Below are positions 1-8,387 of a stretch of 64,000 nucleotides of DNA, piece after piece. The stretch lies in contig NZ_CP087131.1 in assembly GCF_020911865.1 (NCBI RefSeq), positions 1,612,001 to 1,676,000 on the forward strand. The letters run 5' to 3'. The notes beneath the pieces are model-generated. The model saw only the letters and a list, made by a program, of their open reading frames with translations, ran no database searches and had not been told where the DNA came from. The translations under genes were made by a program, and so were the position numbers. Within the stretch, counting starts at the first letter, position 1; each line of letters opens with the position of its first letter. This DNA is from Chryseobacterium sp. C-71. GTDB taxonomy: Bacteria > Bacteroidota > Bacteroidia > Flavobacteriales > Weeksellaceae.

Positions 1-2
1 AA

Positions 3-1247
3 GGAGTTCGAATAAAGAAAATAGAATACCTTGATAATAATGTAGTGAACGAAGGTTTGACCAAAAGCTATAACTATCAAAAATTTGACGGGAGCAGTCC
101 GACAAGTGGATTTTTTAATGAAATCGAAAATGAAGAATCGGTGGTTTATCAAAATGTTAAAGAAACCATCGGACAGAATAACGGATATACAAAATACTAC
201 TACAAAACGCTGTACGACTTGCTAGAGCCTACTCCACCTCAAGACACTATATTAGTTGGCGGCAATACGATTAGATTTGTAAATATCTTAAAAGACGGAT
301 TATTAGCTAAAAGAGAGGTTTTTGCTGCTGACAATTCACTGATTCAGAAAGACAGCATCCACTCAGAAATGCTTTCAATAAGAAGCGCCTATGTGGGTAC
401 TGGAAGTTACAACGGGCAAAGCTTTGATTTCAGAAGAAACGGTGTGATAAAATATCAAAAAACAATTTCTACTGCATACACTGCGTCAGGAGCATATTCT
501 AATATATCAGAGATTACCCGCGACAAAAATGATTTCAATGTGATTAACGAAAAAAATACCGGATCAGACGGAACTGTTTCTGAGGTCAATATCATCTATC
601 CTTGGGGACAGTTTCAAACCGATCCAAAACTTTGGAATGCTAATATAACATCCATTCCATTGATTGTAGAATCTAAACGCAACGGCTCTATTATTTCAAA
701 ATCTGAAACTAAGTTTGAAAACACTTCCCATTTCTATCCAACCTCACAGCTCAGCTTTCTGCCGGATAATCTTTCGCAGTCTCTTAAAAATGCATCTTTC
801 GACATCTATGACGATAAAGGAAACCTTGTTCAGTATACCTCATTTCCTGAGGTAGGAAGTACCGGAATATCTACGACCATTATCTATGGATATGATAAAA
901 CCCTTCCTATTGCAAAAATAGAAGGTGCTAAATTATCTGACATTCCTGCATCATTCATTACAGCGATAGTGAACGCTTCCAATGAAGACGGAATGGCTAC
1001 AGTGGCTCAGGAAGAAGCTAAAGAACAGGCTTTGATCAATGCTTTGAATACTTTTAAAAATGATGTTTCCCTTCAGAATTTCATGATTACCTGTTATACT
1101 TACAATCCTTTGATAGGAATCACCACCACCATACCGCCCAACGGGATGATGGAACTCTACAAATACGATTCTTTCAACAGACTGCTGAAAACCGTAGATG
1201 TTAACGGCAATACCATCAAAGAGCACAAGTACAACTACAAACACTAA
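3..1247 (+). CDS. YD-repeat-like protein, partner of the downstream RHS protein (5' end outside window)
   Basis: The reading frame is open to the left edge: codons upstream of the GTG at 45 read G-V-R-I-K-K-I-E-Y-L-D-N-N-V with no stop, so 45 is not a real start and the gene is truncated by the window. The visible part has about 415 residues and no recognised enzymatic motif. Its end carries a YD/RHS-type repeat (KYDSFNRLL followed by DVNGNTIKEHKYNY). It ends 11 bp before the signal peptide of the RHS protein and is surely co-transcribed with it. In Chryseobacterium and relatives, DUF6443 RHS proteins are commonly preceded by such a protein (from memory). The function is unknown; a surface or secretion partner of the RHS protein is an inference. 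Confidence 0.8.
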   Translation, partial: GVRIKKIEYLDNNVVNEGLTKSYNYQKFDGSSPTSGFFNEIENEESVVYQNVKETIGQNNGYTKYYYKTLYDLLEPTPPQDTILVGGNTIRFVNILKDGLLAKREVFAADNSLIQKDSIHSEMLSIRSAYVGTGSYNGQSFDFRRNGVIKYQKTISTAYTASGAYSNISEITRDKNDFNVINEKNTGSDGTVSEVNIIYPWGQFQTDPKLWNANITSIPLIVESKRNGSIISKSETKFENTSHFYPTSQLSFLPDNLSQSLKNASFDIYDDKGNLVQYTSFPEVGSTGISTTIIYGYDKTLPIAKIEGAKLSDIPASFITAIVNASNEDGMATVAQEEAKEQALINALNTFKNDVSLQNFMITCYTYNPLIGITTTIPPNGMMELYKYDSFNRLLKTVDVNGNTIKEHKYNYKH

Positions 1248-1258
1248 AAACCAAAATC

Positions 1259-4200
1259 ATGAAAAAAATAATCATTCTAGTTTTATTGTTTGCGGTCAAC
1301 CTCATTCTGGCACAAACTCTTACCACAAGTGAAAACTATGTTTACACCAAAGTCTATCTTTCTCCGGACGGAAGCAAAAAATCTGAAACCGTACAGTATT
1401 TTGACGGATTGGGAAGACCCAAGCAGGTCGTTCAGGTAAAAGCTACCCCGTTAGGTCAGGATCTTGTGGTACCCATAACTTATGATCCATTAGGAAGACA
1501 GACCAAAACACTGCTTCCCATCCCTGTATCTACAGCCAACTCTGGAATACAGGCGGTAGATGAAAACTCCGTTAACAGCTATTACGGAGTTGCCAATGCC
1601 TATTCTGAGCAAAAACTAGAAGCTTCCCCTTTGGGTAGAGTGCTAGAAGTGGCACATCCCGGTGCAGCATGGGCAATGAGTTCGGGACACACCACCAAAA
1701 TGCAGTATCTCACGAATATTGAAGGAGATCAGGTTAAAAGATTCAATACCACAGCATCATGGAGTAACGGTGTACTCACTACATCCATTACCAATGTTAC
1801 GTTTTATGCACCGAATCAGTTGTCTAAGAATAAAGTAACCGATGAAGACGGAAACATCACGATTGATTTTAAAAACTCTGAAGGAAAAACAGTGCTTCTA
1901 AGGAAAGAAAGCTCAGCCGGAAAGCTGGATACCTATTATATTTATAACAATTACAGCCAGCTGGCATTCGTCATCTCACCCAAAGGAAATGAAAAGATCA
2001 CGACCAATGGTAATGTAGTCACTTCTCAGATTTTAAATGACCTTTGTTATCAGTATGTGTATGACAACCGGTTCAGGCAGGTCGAGAAAAAGCTTCCCGG
2101 AAAAGGATGGGAATATATGGTCTACGACCAGCAGAACCGTATGGTGGCTTCTCAGGATGCCAATATGAAAAACAATACTGCCAATCCTAACAGGTGGATG
2201 TTTACAAGATATGACAAGTTCGGAAGGGTATTGTATACCGGAGTTTTCACGGGAGGTACCAGAGCGCAGGAACAAACCAATGCAAATGCGAAAGGCTTAA
2301 ATAATGAAACAAGAAGCACTGAATCTTTTACACTGAACGGGCAGGAAATATTCTATACCAATACCGCTTATCCTTCAGCAGCTTTTATTCCTTATTCTGT
2401 CAATTATTATGACTCGTATCCCGGAACTACATCTGCACCTCAAAACATATTGGGTGTACAAACACTCAGCAGTTCTGTGAATCTTACTGTCAATAATGTA
2501 AGCAGCATACGAAACCTGAAATCTATGCCTACCGCATCTTTGGTCAAAAACCTTGATAACGATGCGTGGTCTTCTACCCACATCTGGTACGATCAGTTGG
2601 GAAGAGCCATCGGAAGTCATGGAAAAAACCATCTGGGCGGCTATACCAAAACGGAATCGTTGCTGGATTTTGCAGGTGTTCCCCAACAGTCGGTGATAAG
2701 ACATAAAAGACTTAATTCTGATGCCGAAAAAGTAATTACAGAGACTTTTACCTACGATCATCAAAACAGACTGCTGACCCATAAGCACAAAGTAGACAGT
2801 AAGCCTGAAGAAATTTTATCCCGAAACAAATACAATGAGCTTTCTCAGCTTGAACACAAAAAAGTGGGAGGAACGGTATTGGCAAATCCACTACAGCAGG
2901 TTGATTACACCTACAATATCCGTGGTTGGATGACTCAGATCAATGATCCTAATAACCTCGCAGGGGATTTATTCGGGTATAAAATTAAATACAATCAGGT
3001 TGAAGGCTTGGAAACTCCTGACACTTCAGATACTGCATTGCAGGTAAAACCTCGTTTTAATGGTAATATTGCAGAAGTAGACTGGAAAACCGCAACACAG
3101 GAAAATGAATCTCTGAAAACGTATGGATATGTATATGATGATATGAACAGGCTGTCTGCAGGATTTTATCAGGATGCTACCAACCCTTCGCTCAGAGAGT
3201 ATTACGAAAAAGTGACCTACGACAGTAATGGAAACATCATGTCGATGAAGAGAACCGGACAGAGAAGAGGCCCTACTGCTCAATTGATAGACGATCTTTC
3301 TTACCAGTACGAAAACGGCAATGCTAGCAACCGTTTACAAAAAGTGACCGAAACTGTTCCTCTGTCATTTGGTTACCCTTATCAGGCAACACCCACCAAT
3401 ATCACCTACGATGATAATGGGAACATGACTTCTTATCAAGATAAAGGGATTTCTTCAATTCAGTATAATTATTTAAATTTACCCAAACAAGTTACCCAAA
3501 ACTCTGCAGTGACCAACTACACGTACAGAGCAGACGGCGTAAAAGTGAAGAAGCTCTTTGGAAGTACAGAAACCCATTATGTAGATGGTTTTCAGTATAA
3601 AAGTGTAGGATCTGAAATAAAACTGGTGATCATTCCTACCTCGGAAGGGTATTATGATGCGCAGAGAGATGCGTATTTCTATAACTTTACCGATCATTTA
3701 GGAAACGTAAGATTAAGTTATAGCGATGCAGACGGAAATGGGGTGGTGACAGGAGATGTAGTTGTTGAAGAATGTTGGGGTGGAAATTGCAGCAGCTACA
3801 TCATCCCGGGAGAAATGGAAGGAATGAGCAATTATTATCCGTTTGGGATGTTGCATAACAGTAATTATCATGATGTTAACGCTGCCTATCAGTATAAGTA
3901 CAATGGTAAAGAATTGCAGGAGTCTGGGATGTATGACTATGGTGCAAGGTTCTATATGCCCGACCTGGGAAGATGGGGAGTCGTAGATCCTTTAGCGGAA
4001 ATTGCAAGAAGGTTTACTCCTTATCACTACGGAAATAATAATCCTGTGAGGTTTATTGATCCAGATGGGAGAAGTGCAATGGACAGCTTCTATGACTACC
4101 ATAATTTTTCTAATGAATATCGTCCGATGTTCTCTGTAGACAGTCAGGGTTATATGCACACCAACCCAATATACAAGCAAAACAGTTATATTGATGCGGG

Positions 4201-4891
4201 TGGTTCAGGTGGCGGGGGAGGAAGTTACTCATTTACTGGAAATGCCGCTGGGTCTATGTACAATTATTTTGTGAATGGTGGAAGTATAAATGGAATATCA
4301 TTTGTGAATGGAGAAGCTAGATGGTATACTCTAGATGGAACAGATTCTATGTATGTGGACAGTAATGGTATGACGCAAGTTTCGTCCGCTGATATGACCA
4401 TGCATAGAGCAAAATTAACAGGTAATGATTTTTATATGGATTATTGGGGGTTACTCAATAATGCAAGTACAGCACAATCTTATGCAACTAATGGCATTGG
4501 GCTCACTTTGGGGACAACTGCTCAAGTATCAAATGATCTGGTAGGCGCGGGTAAAATGATAAAAGCATCCAATATTTTCAAAACTTACAACTTATACAGA
4601 AGCAATGGGTATCTGAATGGTAACCAATATATTTCTGGGAGAAAGTTTTTGAACAATGTTAAAGGAATTAACGCACTCAATAATTCCAAAGTAGTAAAAG
4701 GAATTGGACGTCTAGGGTTGTTTATTTCATTTGAACAATTCAGACAAACTCATCATCCTGGTTATATTTCTAGAGGAATTGTTAGTTTTGGAGTAGGTTT
4801 TGTTCCTTACTCGGGACCTGCTGCTTCTTTGCTGATTGATAATAGCAATGTAAATTACTGGAATATCTGGACCTGGGGTGATCCAGAATAA
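1259..4891 (+). CDS. DUF6443 / RHS repeat-associated core protein with variable C-terminal tip (putative polymorphic toxin)
   Basis: The protein has 1210 residues. A Sec signal peptide is seen at 1-19 (MKKIIILVLLFAVNLILAQ). Residues about 20-300 resemble the DUF6443 region (VQYFDGLGRPKQVV, YDPLGRQTK). YD/RHS repeats follow (for example YDQLGRAIGSHGKN, TYDHQNRLLTHKHK, ITYDDNGNMTSY). The RHS-associated core closes with YDYGARFYMPDLGRWGVVDP and NPVRFIDPDGR at about 890-940. The last roughly 270 residues are unlike the core: a Gly/Ser-rich linker (GGSGGGGGS), then a tip with short hydrophobic stretches (GLFISF, GIVSFGVGFVPYSGPAASLLI). I recognise no nuclease, deaminase or protease motif there. 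RHS shells of this type encapsulate a C-terminal toxin in other systems; toxicity here is inferred from architecture and from the small membrane-protein gene 26 bp downstream. Confidence 0.85.
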   Translation: MKKIIILVLLFAVNLILAQTLTTSENYVYTKVYLSPDGSKKSETVQYFDGLGRPKQVVQVKATPLGQDLVVPITYDPLGRQTKTLLPIPVSTANSGIQAVDENSVNSYYGVANAYSEQKLEASPLGRVLEVAHPGAAWAMSSGHTTKMQYLTNIEGDQVKRFNTTASWSNGVLTTSITNVTFYAPNQLSKNKVTDEDGNITIDFKNSEGKTVLLRKESSAGKLDTYYIYNNYSQLAFVISPKGNEKITTNGNVVTSQILNDLCYQYVYDNRFRQVEKKLPGKGWEYMVYDQQNRMVASQDANMKNNTANPNRWMFTRYDKFGRVLYTGVFTGGTRAQEQTNANAKGLNNETRSTESFTLNGQEIFYTNTAYPSAAFIPYSVNYYDSYPGTTSAPQNILGVQTLSSSVNLTVNNVSSIRNLKSMPTASLVKNLDNDAWSSTHIWYDQLGRAIGSHGKNHLGGYTKTESLLDFAGVPQQSVIRHKRLNSDAEKVITETFTYDHQNRLLTHKHKVDSKPEEILSRNKYNELSQLEHKKVGGTVLANPLQQVDYTYNIRGWMTQINDPNNLAGDLFGYKIKYNQVEGLETPDTSDTALQVKPRFNGNIAEVDWKTATQENESLKTYGYVYDDMNRLSAGFYQDATNPSLREYYEKVTYDSNGNIMSMKRTGQRRGPTAQLIDDLSYQYENGNASNRLQKVTETVPLSFGYPYQATPTNITYDDNGNMTSYQDKGISSIQYNYLNLPKQVTQNSAVTNYTYRADGVKVKKLFGSTETHYVDGFQYKSVGSEIKLVIIPTSEGYYDAQRDAYFYNFTDHLGNVRLSYSDADGNGVVTGDVVVEECWGGNCSSYIIPGEMEGMSNYYPFGMLHNSNYHDVNAAYQYKYNGKELQESGMYDYGARFYMPDLGRWGVVDPLAEIARRFTPYHYGNNNPVRFIDPDGRSAMDSFYDYHNFSNEYRPMFSVDSQGYMHTNPIYKQNSYIDAGGSGGGGGSYSFTGNAAGSMYNYFVNGGSINGISFVNGEARWYTLDGTDSMYVDSNGMTQVSSADMTMHRAKLTGNDFYMDYWGLLNNASTAQSYATNGIGLTLGTTAQVSNDLVGAGKMIKASNIFKTYNLYRSNGYLNGNQYISGRKFLNNVKGINALNNSKVVKGIGRLGLFISFEQFRQTHHPGYISRGIVSFGVGFVPYSGPAASLLIDNSNVNYWNIWTWGDPE

Positions 4892-4917
4892 AAAAGTAAT
4901 CATTAAATCCTTAAATT

Positions 4918-5307
4918 ATGAAAAACAAGCTAAAGAATGCTTATTTGTATGCCTATTACGAATGTTATTTACAAACACATATTTATTATAAAGATCATAA
5001 AAACAAAAATTTTTATTCAGGTATGACTCTTGGGGGAGTTCTGGCATTTTTATTGATTTTTCCAGCGGTTATTTTTTTTGGAAATAAATTTGAAATTGGG
5101 AAATGGATGTATCTTATATTAATAGGAATTGCATATGGTCATTTATATTTTGATTCTTGGTTAATAGGTGAAAAAGACCTTACCGAAAAAATCAACAATT
5201 TTTATGACGATAAAAAAGTTGTAAAAGAATCTAGAAGAATGGTTATAAGCTTTGTGATATTATGTATTTTATTCTGGGTTTTTGTAATAAAATATGATTA
5301 TGACTAA
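4918..5307 (+). CDS. small membrane protein, candidate immunity protein for the RHS tip
   Basis: This 129-residue protein has no recognised family. Hydrophobic segments at about 34-55, 62-80 and 107-125 suggest three membrane helices, with a charged stretch between the second and third (EKDLTEKINNFYDDKKVVKESRR). It starts 26 bp after the RHS gene on the same strand, the place where immunity genes of polymorphic toxins sit. A membrane immunity protein would fit a toxin acting on the inner membrane, which also fits the hydrophobic tip of the RHS protein. The function is inferred from position only. A degraded copy of its 5' end lies just downstream at 5310-5341. Confidence 0.6.
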   Translation: MKNKLKNAYLYAYYECYLQTHIYYKDHKNKNFYSGMTLGGVLAFLLIFPAVIFFGNKFEIGKWMYLILIGIAYGHLYFDSWLIGEKDLTEKINNFYDDKKVVKESRRMVISFVILCILFWVFVIKYDYD

Positions 5308-5309
5308 TT

Positions 5310-5341
5310 ATGAAAAAATAAAAAACGTTTATTTGTATGCC
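5310..5341 (+). pseudogene. vestige of a second copy of the 4918 gene start
   Basis: The 32 bases from the ATG at 5310 closely match the first 36 bases of the gene at 4918: both begin ATGAAAAA and both end with TTTATTTGTATGCC or CTTATTTGTATGCC, with one gap between. The copy is closed by an in-frame TAA after three codons and the similarity ends abruptly at 5341. It looks like the remnant of a tandem immunity cassette removed by recombination. Confidence 0.5.
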
Positions 5342-5377
5342 CCTCGCTCCGCACGATTATATAGTGTGATAGATAAC

Positions 5378-5406
5378 AAAAAACCTCGCAATTTGCGAGG
5401 TTTTTT
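5378..5406. terminator. rho-independent terminator of the RHS locus
   Basis: A perfect 13-bp inverted repeat: AAAAAACCTCGCA, loop ATT, TGCGAGGTTTTTT. It is followed by T-rich DNA and has A/T tails on both sides, so it could work in both directions. Confidence 0.85.
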
Positions 5407-5546
5407 GTGTTTTATAGAGCAACATTTTGTTTTACAAAATCTTTAAATTTTTTCTGGTTTATAAAGGTGTCAATCTGTAAGTCTCCCTAAAAACTGGACA
5501 TTTTATAACCCTGAAAATATTAACAAAAAACGATTAATTTTAGGTT

Positions 5547-5816
5547 ATGAGAACGAGCAAATTTACAGACAGCCAAATTTTGGCTATTTTAAAGGAGTAT
5601 GATTCGGGACAGACTGCAAAAGAATTGTCTCGGAAATATGGATTTCATTATCAGACTTTGCACGATTGGAAAAAGAAATTCAGCGGGATTAATTCTACCA
5701 AAGAACTGGCAAAAATTAAAGAACTGGAATCAGAGAATAATCGCTTGAAAAAGATGTTTGCCAACCTTAGTTTGGAACATGAAGCACTGAAAGACGTACT
5801 CTCAAAAAAGTGGTAA
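5547..5816 (+). CDS. IS3-family transposase OrfA (helix-turn-helix subunit)
   Basis: The 89-residue protein has the usual OrfA layout: an HTH at about 1-45 (FTDSQILAILKEYDSGQTAK, YGFHYQTLHDWKKKF) that binds the element ends, then a leucine-zipper-like coiled coil at about 55-85 (KELESENNRLKKMF). Its last codons are TCA AAA AAG TGG TAA, which contain the A AAA AAG slippery heptamer. Slipping back one base enters the orfB frame and gives the OrfAB fusion, the active transposase in this family. OrfA made alone is normally a regulator. Confidence 0.93.
   Translation: MRTSKFTDSQILAILKEYDSGQTAKELSRKYGFHYQTLHDWKKKFSGINSTKELAKIKELESENNRLKKMFANLSLEHEALKDVLSKKW
5804..5810 (+). other. programmed -1 ribosomal frameshift site (A AAA AAG)
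   Basis: The heptamer A AAA AAG is in the correct phase: the first A is the third base of a TCA codon, followed by AAA and AAG in the orfA frame. A -1 slip makes the next codon the GTG at 5810, which is the first codon of orfB. This fits the classical IS3-family mechanism for making OrfAB; slippage itself is inferred. Confidence 0.85.
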
Positions 5817-6703
5817 AGCCTGCCACAAAACGGGAAGTGGTTGCTTATCTGGTTTCAGAATATCCGATGAACATTCGGCAGGCGTGTAAATCTTTGAATT
5901 TGGAGCGAAGCAGCTATTACTATCATCCTAAAAGAAAAGATGATACGGACGTCATTGATTGCCTGAATCAACTTTCTGAAAAACATCCCAGCTATGGATT
6001 CAAGAAAATGTTTCACAGTCTTCGTAATGAGGGTTTTGGTTGGAATCATAAGAAAGTATATAGAATTTACAAGAAATTAGGACTGAATATTTTGAGAAAA
6101 AGAAGGAGAAGACTTGCTTCAAGAGAAAGACAAAACTTGGAAGTTCCTGAAAAATACAATGAAGTTTGGAGTATGGACTTTATGAGTGATTCTTTGTTTA
6201 ACTCAAGACGATTCCGAACGTTGAACATTATTGATGATCATAACAGAGAATCGATTTGGATCGAAGCCGGGCTTTCCATCGGAGCGATGCATATGACCGA
6301 TCTATTGGAATGGATTGTAAAGGAAAGAGGAAAACCAAAAGCAATACGAACAGATAATGATCCCGAGTTTACGAGTTCTGTTTTTACGAATTGGTGTCAT
6401 AAACACAGAATTGAAATCCGGTACATTCAACCGGGGAAACCTGTTCAGAATGCTTTTATTGAAAGGTTCAACAGAAGCTATAGAACAGAGGTTCTGGATG
6501 CAAGAATCTTCAATAATTTGATAGAAGTACGGGAAATAACTTCTGATTGGATGGAGCATTACAACAATAACAGACCTCATGAAAGCTTGGGAAACCTATC
6601 TCCAATGCAGTATTTGTTAAAAAAGGAAAACTCGCCAGACGCTAATCCCAACAACGAGTTTTCTCCTTTTCAACAAATTTTGCCAGCATCAACAACAGAA
6701 TGA
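5810..6703 (+). CDS. IS3-family transposase OrfB (DDE integrase core)
   Basis: The 297-residue protein begins with an HTH_21-type region (ACKSLNLERSSYYYHP) and carries an rve/DDE integrase core. The catalytic residues are visible: D in VWSMDFMSDSLF, D in IRTDNDPEFTS, and E in NAFIERFNRSYRTE, the last in the DDE context typical of IS3. It overlaps orfA by 7 bp. The GTG at 5810 is probably not used alone; translation is expected by frameshift from orfA. No internal stop or deletion is visible, so the element may be active. Confidence 0.93.
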   Translation: MVKPATKREVVAYLVSEYPMNIRQACKSLNLERSSYYYHPKRKDDTDVIDCLNQLSEKHPSYGFKKMFHSLRNEGFGWNHKKVYRIYKKLGLNILRKRRRRLASRERQNLEVPEKYNEVWSMDFMSDSLFNSRRFRTLNIIDDHNRESIWIEAGLSIGAMHMTDLLEWIVKERGKPKAIRTDNDPEFTSSVFTNWCHKHRIEIRYIQPGKPVQNAFIERFNRSYRTEVLDARIFNNLIEVREITSDWMEHYNNNRPHESLGNLSPMQYLLKKENSPDANPNNEFSPFQQILPASTTE

Positions 6704-6821
6704 AATATTTTATAGTTTTACAAAACAAAATGAGGGTATAATTCTGTCCAACGTTCGGGGAGACTTACAAAGGTAGGCATTCCCTACTCTTGTTTATTTT
6801 TGGCGATAAAAATAGATCTAA

Positions 6822-7523
6822 ATGATTGAAGATCATTCCTCGTGTATCAGAGTTAGTGATACTAGAATTTGCGAAAACTGTAATTCAAAAAATATTATTA
6901 AAAACGGAACTACAAAGACTAAAAAACAACAATACATCTGTAAGAATTGTAATAAAAGATTTATAGAGTTTTACAATTACAAAGCTTATCATAAGAACAT
7001 CAATTCAAAAATAATTCAACTAACAAAGGAAGGTTTAGGAATCAGAAGTACAGCCAGAGTTTTGAAGATTTCCGCAACCACTTTACTTAGAAGAATTATT
7101 AAGATTGCAGACAATATAAGCCAACCTAAAATTTCATTTTATCAATCTTATGAGCTCTATTAAATGAGATTTTTCATCAGAAAAAAATCAAACCCGCAAT
7201 GGCTGGTTTATGCTATTGATAAAAAAAGTAAAATAGTGGCTGGTTTTTACATCGGTAAAAGGACAAACAAAATCTTAAAGACTGTAATAACAACGCTGCT
7301 TAATTCTAATCCTGAAAAAATTTACACCGATAAACTCCGACACTATCAATATTTAATTCCTAAAGAAATCCATCAAACCAAAAGATTCGAAACCAATTCT
7401 ATTGAAAGGAAAAATCTTTCAATAAGGACTCATTTAAAAAGATTCAACAGAAAAACGATCTGCTTCAGTAAGAATATAAAAATTCTTATTTCAGTTCTAA
7501 AAATCTACTTCTGGATTGATTAA
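6822..7523 (+). pseudogene. IS1-family transposase broken by an in-frame stop
   Basis: Two consecutive open stretches in one frame (113 codons, then 119) are separated only by the TAA at 7161-7163. The N-terminal part is the InsA-like zinc finger (CENCNSKNIIKNGT, YICKNCNKRF) plus HTH (GIRSTARVLKISATTLLRR). The C-terminal part is InsB-like (SNPQWLVYAIDKKSKIV, TNSIERKNLSIRTHLKR, RKTICFSKNI). In related single-frame IS1 transposases the junction normally reads E-L-D-E-[LM]-R; here it reads E-L-Y-stop-M-R. That is explained by two G-to-T changes (GAT to TAT, GAA to TAA) removing conserved acidic residues, so transposition activity is very likely lost. I could not define the terminal repeats with confidence. 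Confidence 0.85.
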
Positions 7524-7573
7524 ATTATAAATTCTGCCGATAGAACTCGTGAAAAATCTCTTAAACCAGCATA

Positions 7574-8326
7574 TTATCTTTGGTTTTGAGGATTCGCAAT
7601 CCAGTCTTCATATTTTACGGTACTCTCAAAAACGGCTTTTCCAGGAACTAAAGTATCTGTTTCTAAAACCGCTCCGAAATATGGCGCATCTTTTTCTATA
7701 GTAATGTTTGACGGACGCTGCATTACAGACAGATAATTTTCAACCCATTTATTCATAGGCATTTTTTCAGGCCCAGCGATTTCTGCTATTCCAAAAGAGG
7801 GGTTTTCAGTTACAGTTTTGGCTAAAAATTTCGCCACTTCTGAACTGGCAATAGGCTGTACCAATGCATCAGTCACAAACATTCCGCCGTCCTTTACGCT
7901 GGAAGCTGCAACTCCGCCTGCAAATTCAAAAAACTGCGTTGCATGCACGATGGAGTAAGGAACATGAGACTTCCCTATCAATTCTTCCTGAGCCTGTTTT
8001 GCTCTGAAATAACCACTCGCCCCTAATTTCTGCGTTCCCACAACAGACAAAGCGATATGATGCTTTACATGGGCTTTTTGCTCTGCCTCCAAAAGATTAG
8101 AGGTTGAAATTTTAAAGAAATTCATCACATCCTCATCTGCAAAAGAAGGCGAATTTGATACATCTACAACAACATCTGCATTTTCAAGCGCAGCATCCAG
8201 ACCTTCATCCGTAATAGTATTGATTCCGGTGTTTGGTGATGCTACGATAACTTCATGCTGATCTTTTAAAAGATTGGTCAATTGAGATCCGATAAAACCG
8301 GTACCTCCGATAATTACTATTTTCAT
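7574..8326 (-). CDS. NAD(P)-binding atypical SDR / NmrA-like oxidoreductase
   Basis: The 250-residue protein starts with a Rossmann dinucleotide-binding motif (IIGGTGFIGSQL, residues 4-15) and has the overall shape of an extended or atypical short-chain dehydrogenase of the NmrA/NAD(P)H-binding type: DVVVDVSNSPSF, HHIALSVVGTQ, then YFRAKQAQEELI carrying an FRAK variant of the YxxxK site. Such proteins are often annotated as putative oxidoreductases or redox sensors; the substrate is unknown. It lies 61 bp downstream of the Crp-like regulator gene on the same strand and may be its target. Confidence in the fold is high, in the reaction low. Confidence 0.8.
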   Translation of the reverse strand: MKIVIIGGTGFIGSQLTNLLKDQHEVIVASPNTGINTITDEGLDAALENADVVVDVSNSPSFADEDVMNFFKISTSNLLEAEQKAHVKHHIALSVVGTQKLGASGYFRAKQAQEELIGKSHVPYSIVHATQFFEFAGGVAASSVKDGGMFVTDALVQPIASSEVAKFLAKTVTENPSFGIAEIAGPEKMPMNKWVENYLSVMQRPSNITIEKDAPYFGAVLETDTLVPGKAVFESTVKYEDWIANPQNQR

Positions 8327-8387
8327 TGTTCTAATTTTTTATTAAAACAAAGATCAGCAACTTCGACATGAAAAAACTTAAACTGGT

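Larger units (their letters stand above)
5476..6769 (+). mobile_element. IS3-family insertion sequence
   Basis: The element is bounded by imperfect 25-bp terminal inverted repeats. The left end, TGTAAGTCTCCC...GGACA (5476-5500), matches the complement of the right end (6745-6769) at 20 of 25 positions, including the outer 12 bases without mismatch. It starts TG and ends CA, as usual in IS3 elements. It carries orfA and orfB with a -1 frameshift site and both frames look intact. The flanks (AATC on the left, AAGG on the right) show no matching 3-4 bp target duplication, so it may have rearranged after insertion. It sits between the RHS locus and a decayed IS1-type element. Confidence 0.9.

Noticed and set aside
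45..47. GTG at 45 as gene start
   Set aside because: The frame continues open to the left edge with protein-like codons, so the gene begins outside the window.
5472..6773. Target-site duplication of the IS3 element
   Set aside because: AATC on the left and AAGG on the right do not match, nor do neighbouring registers.
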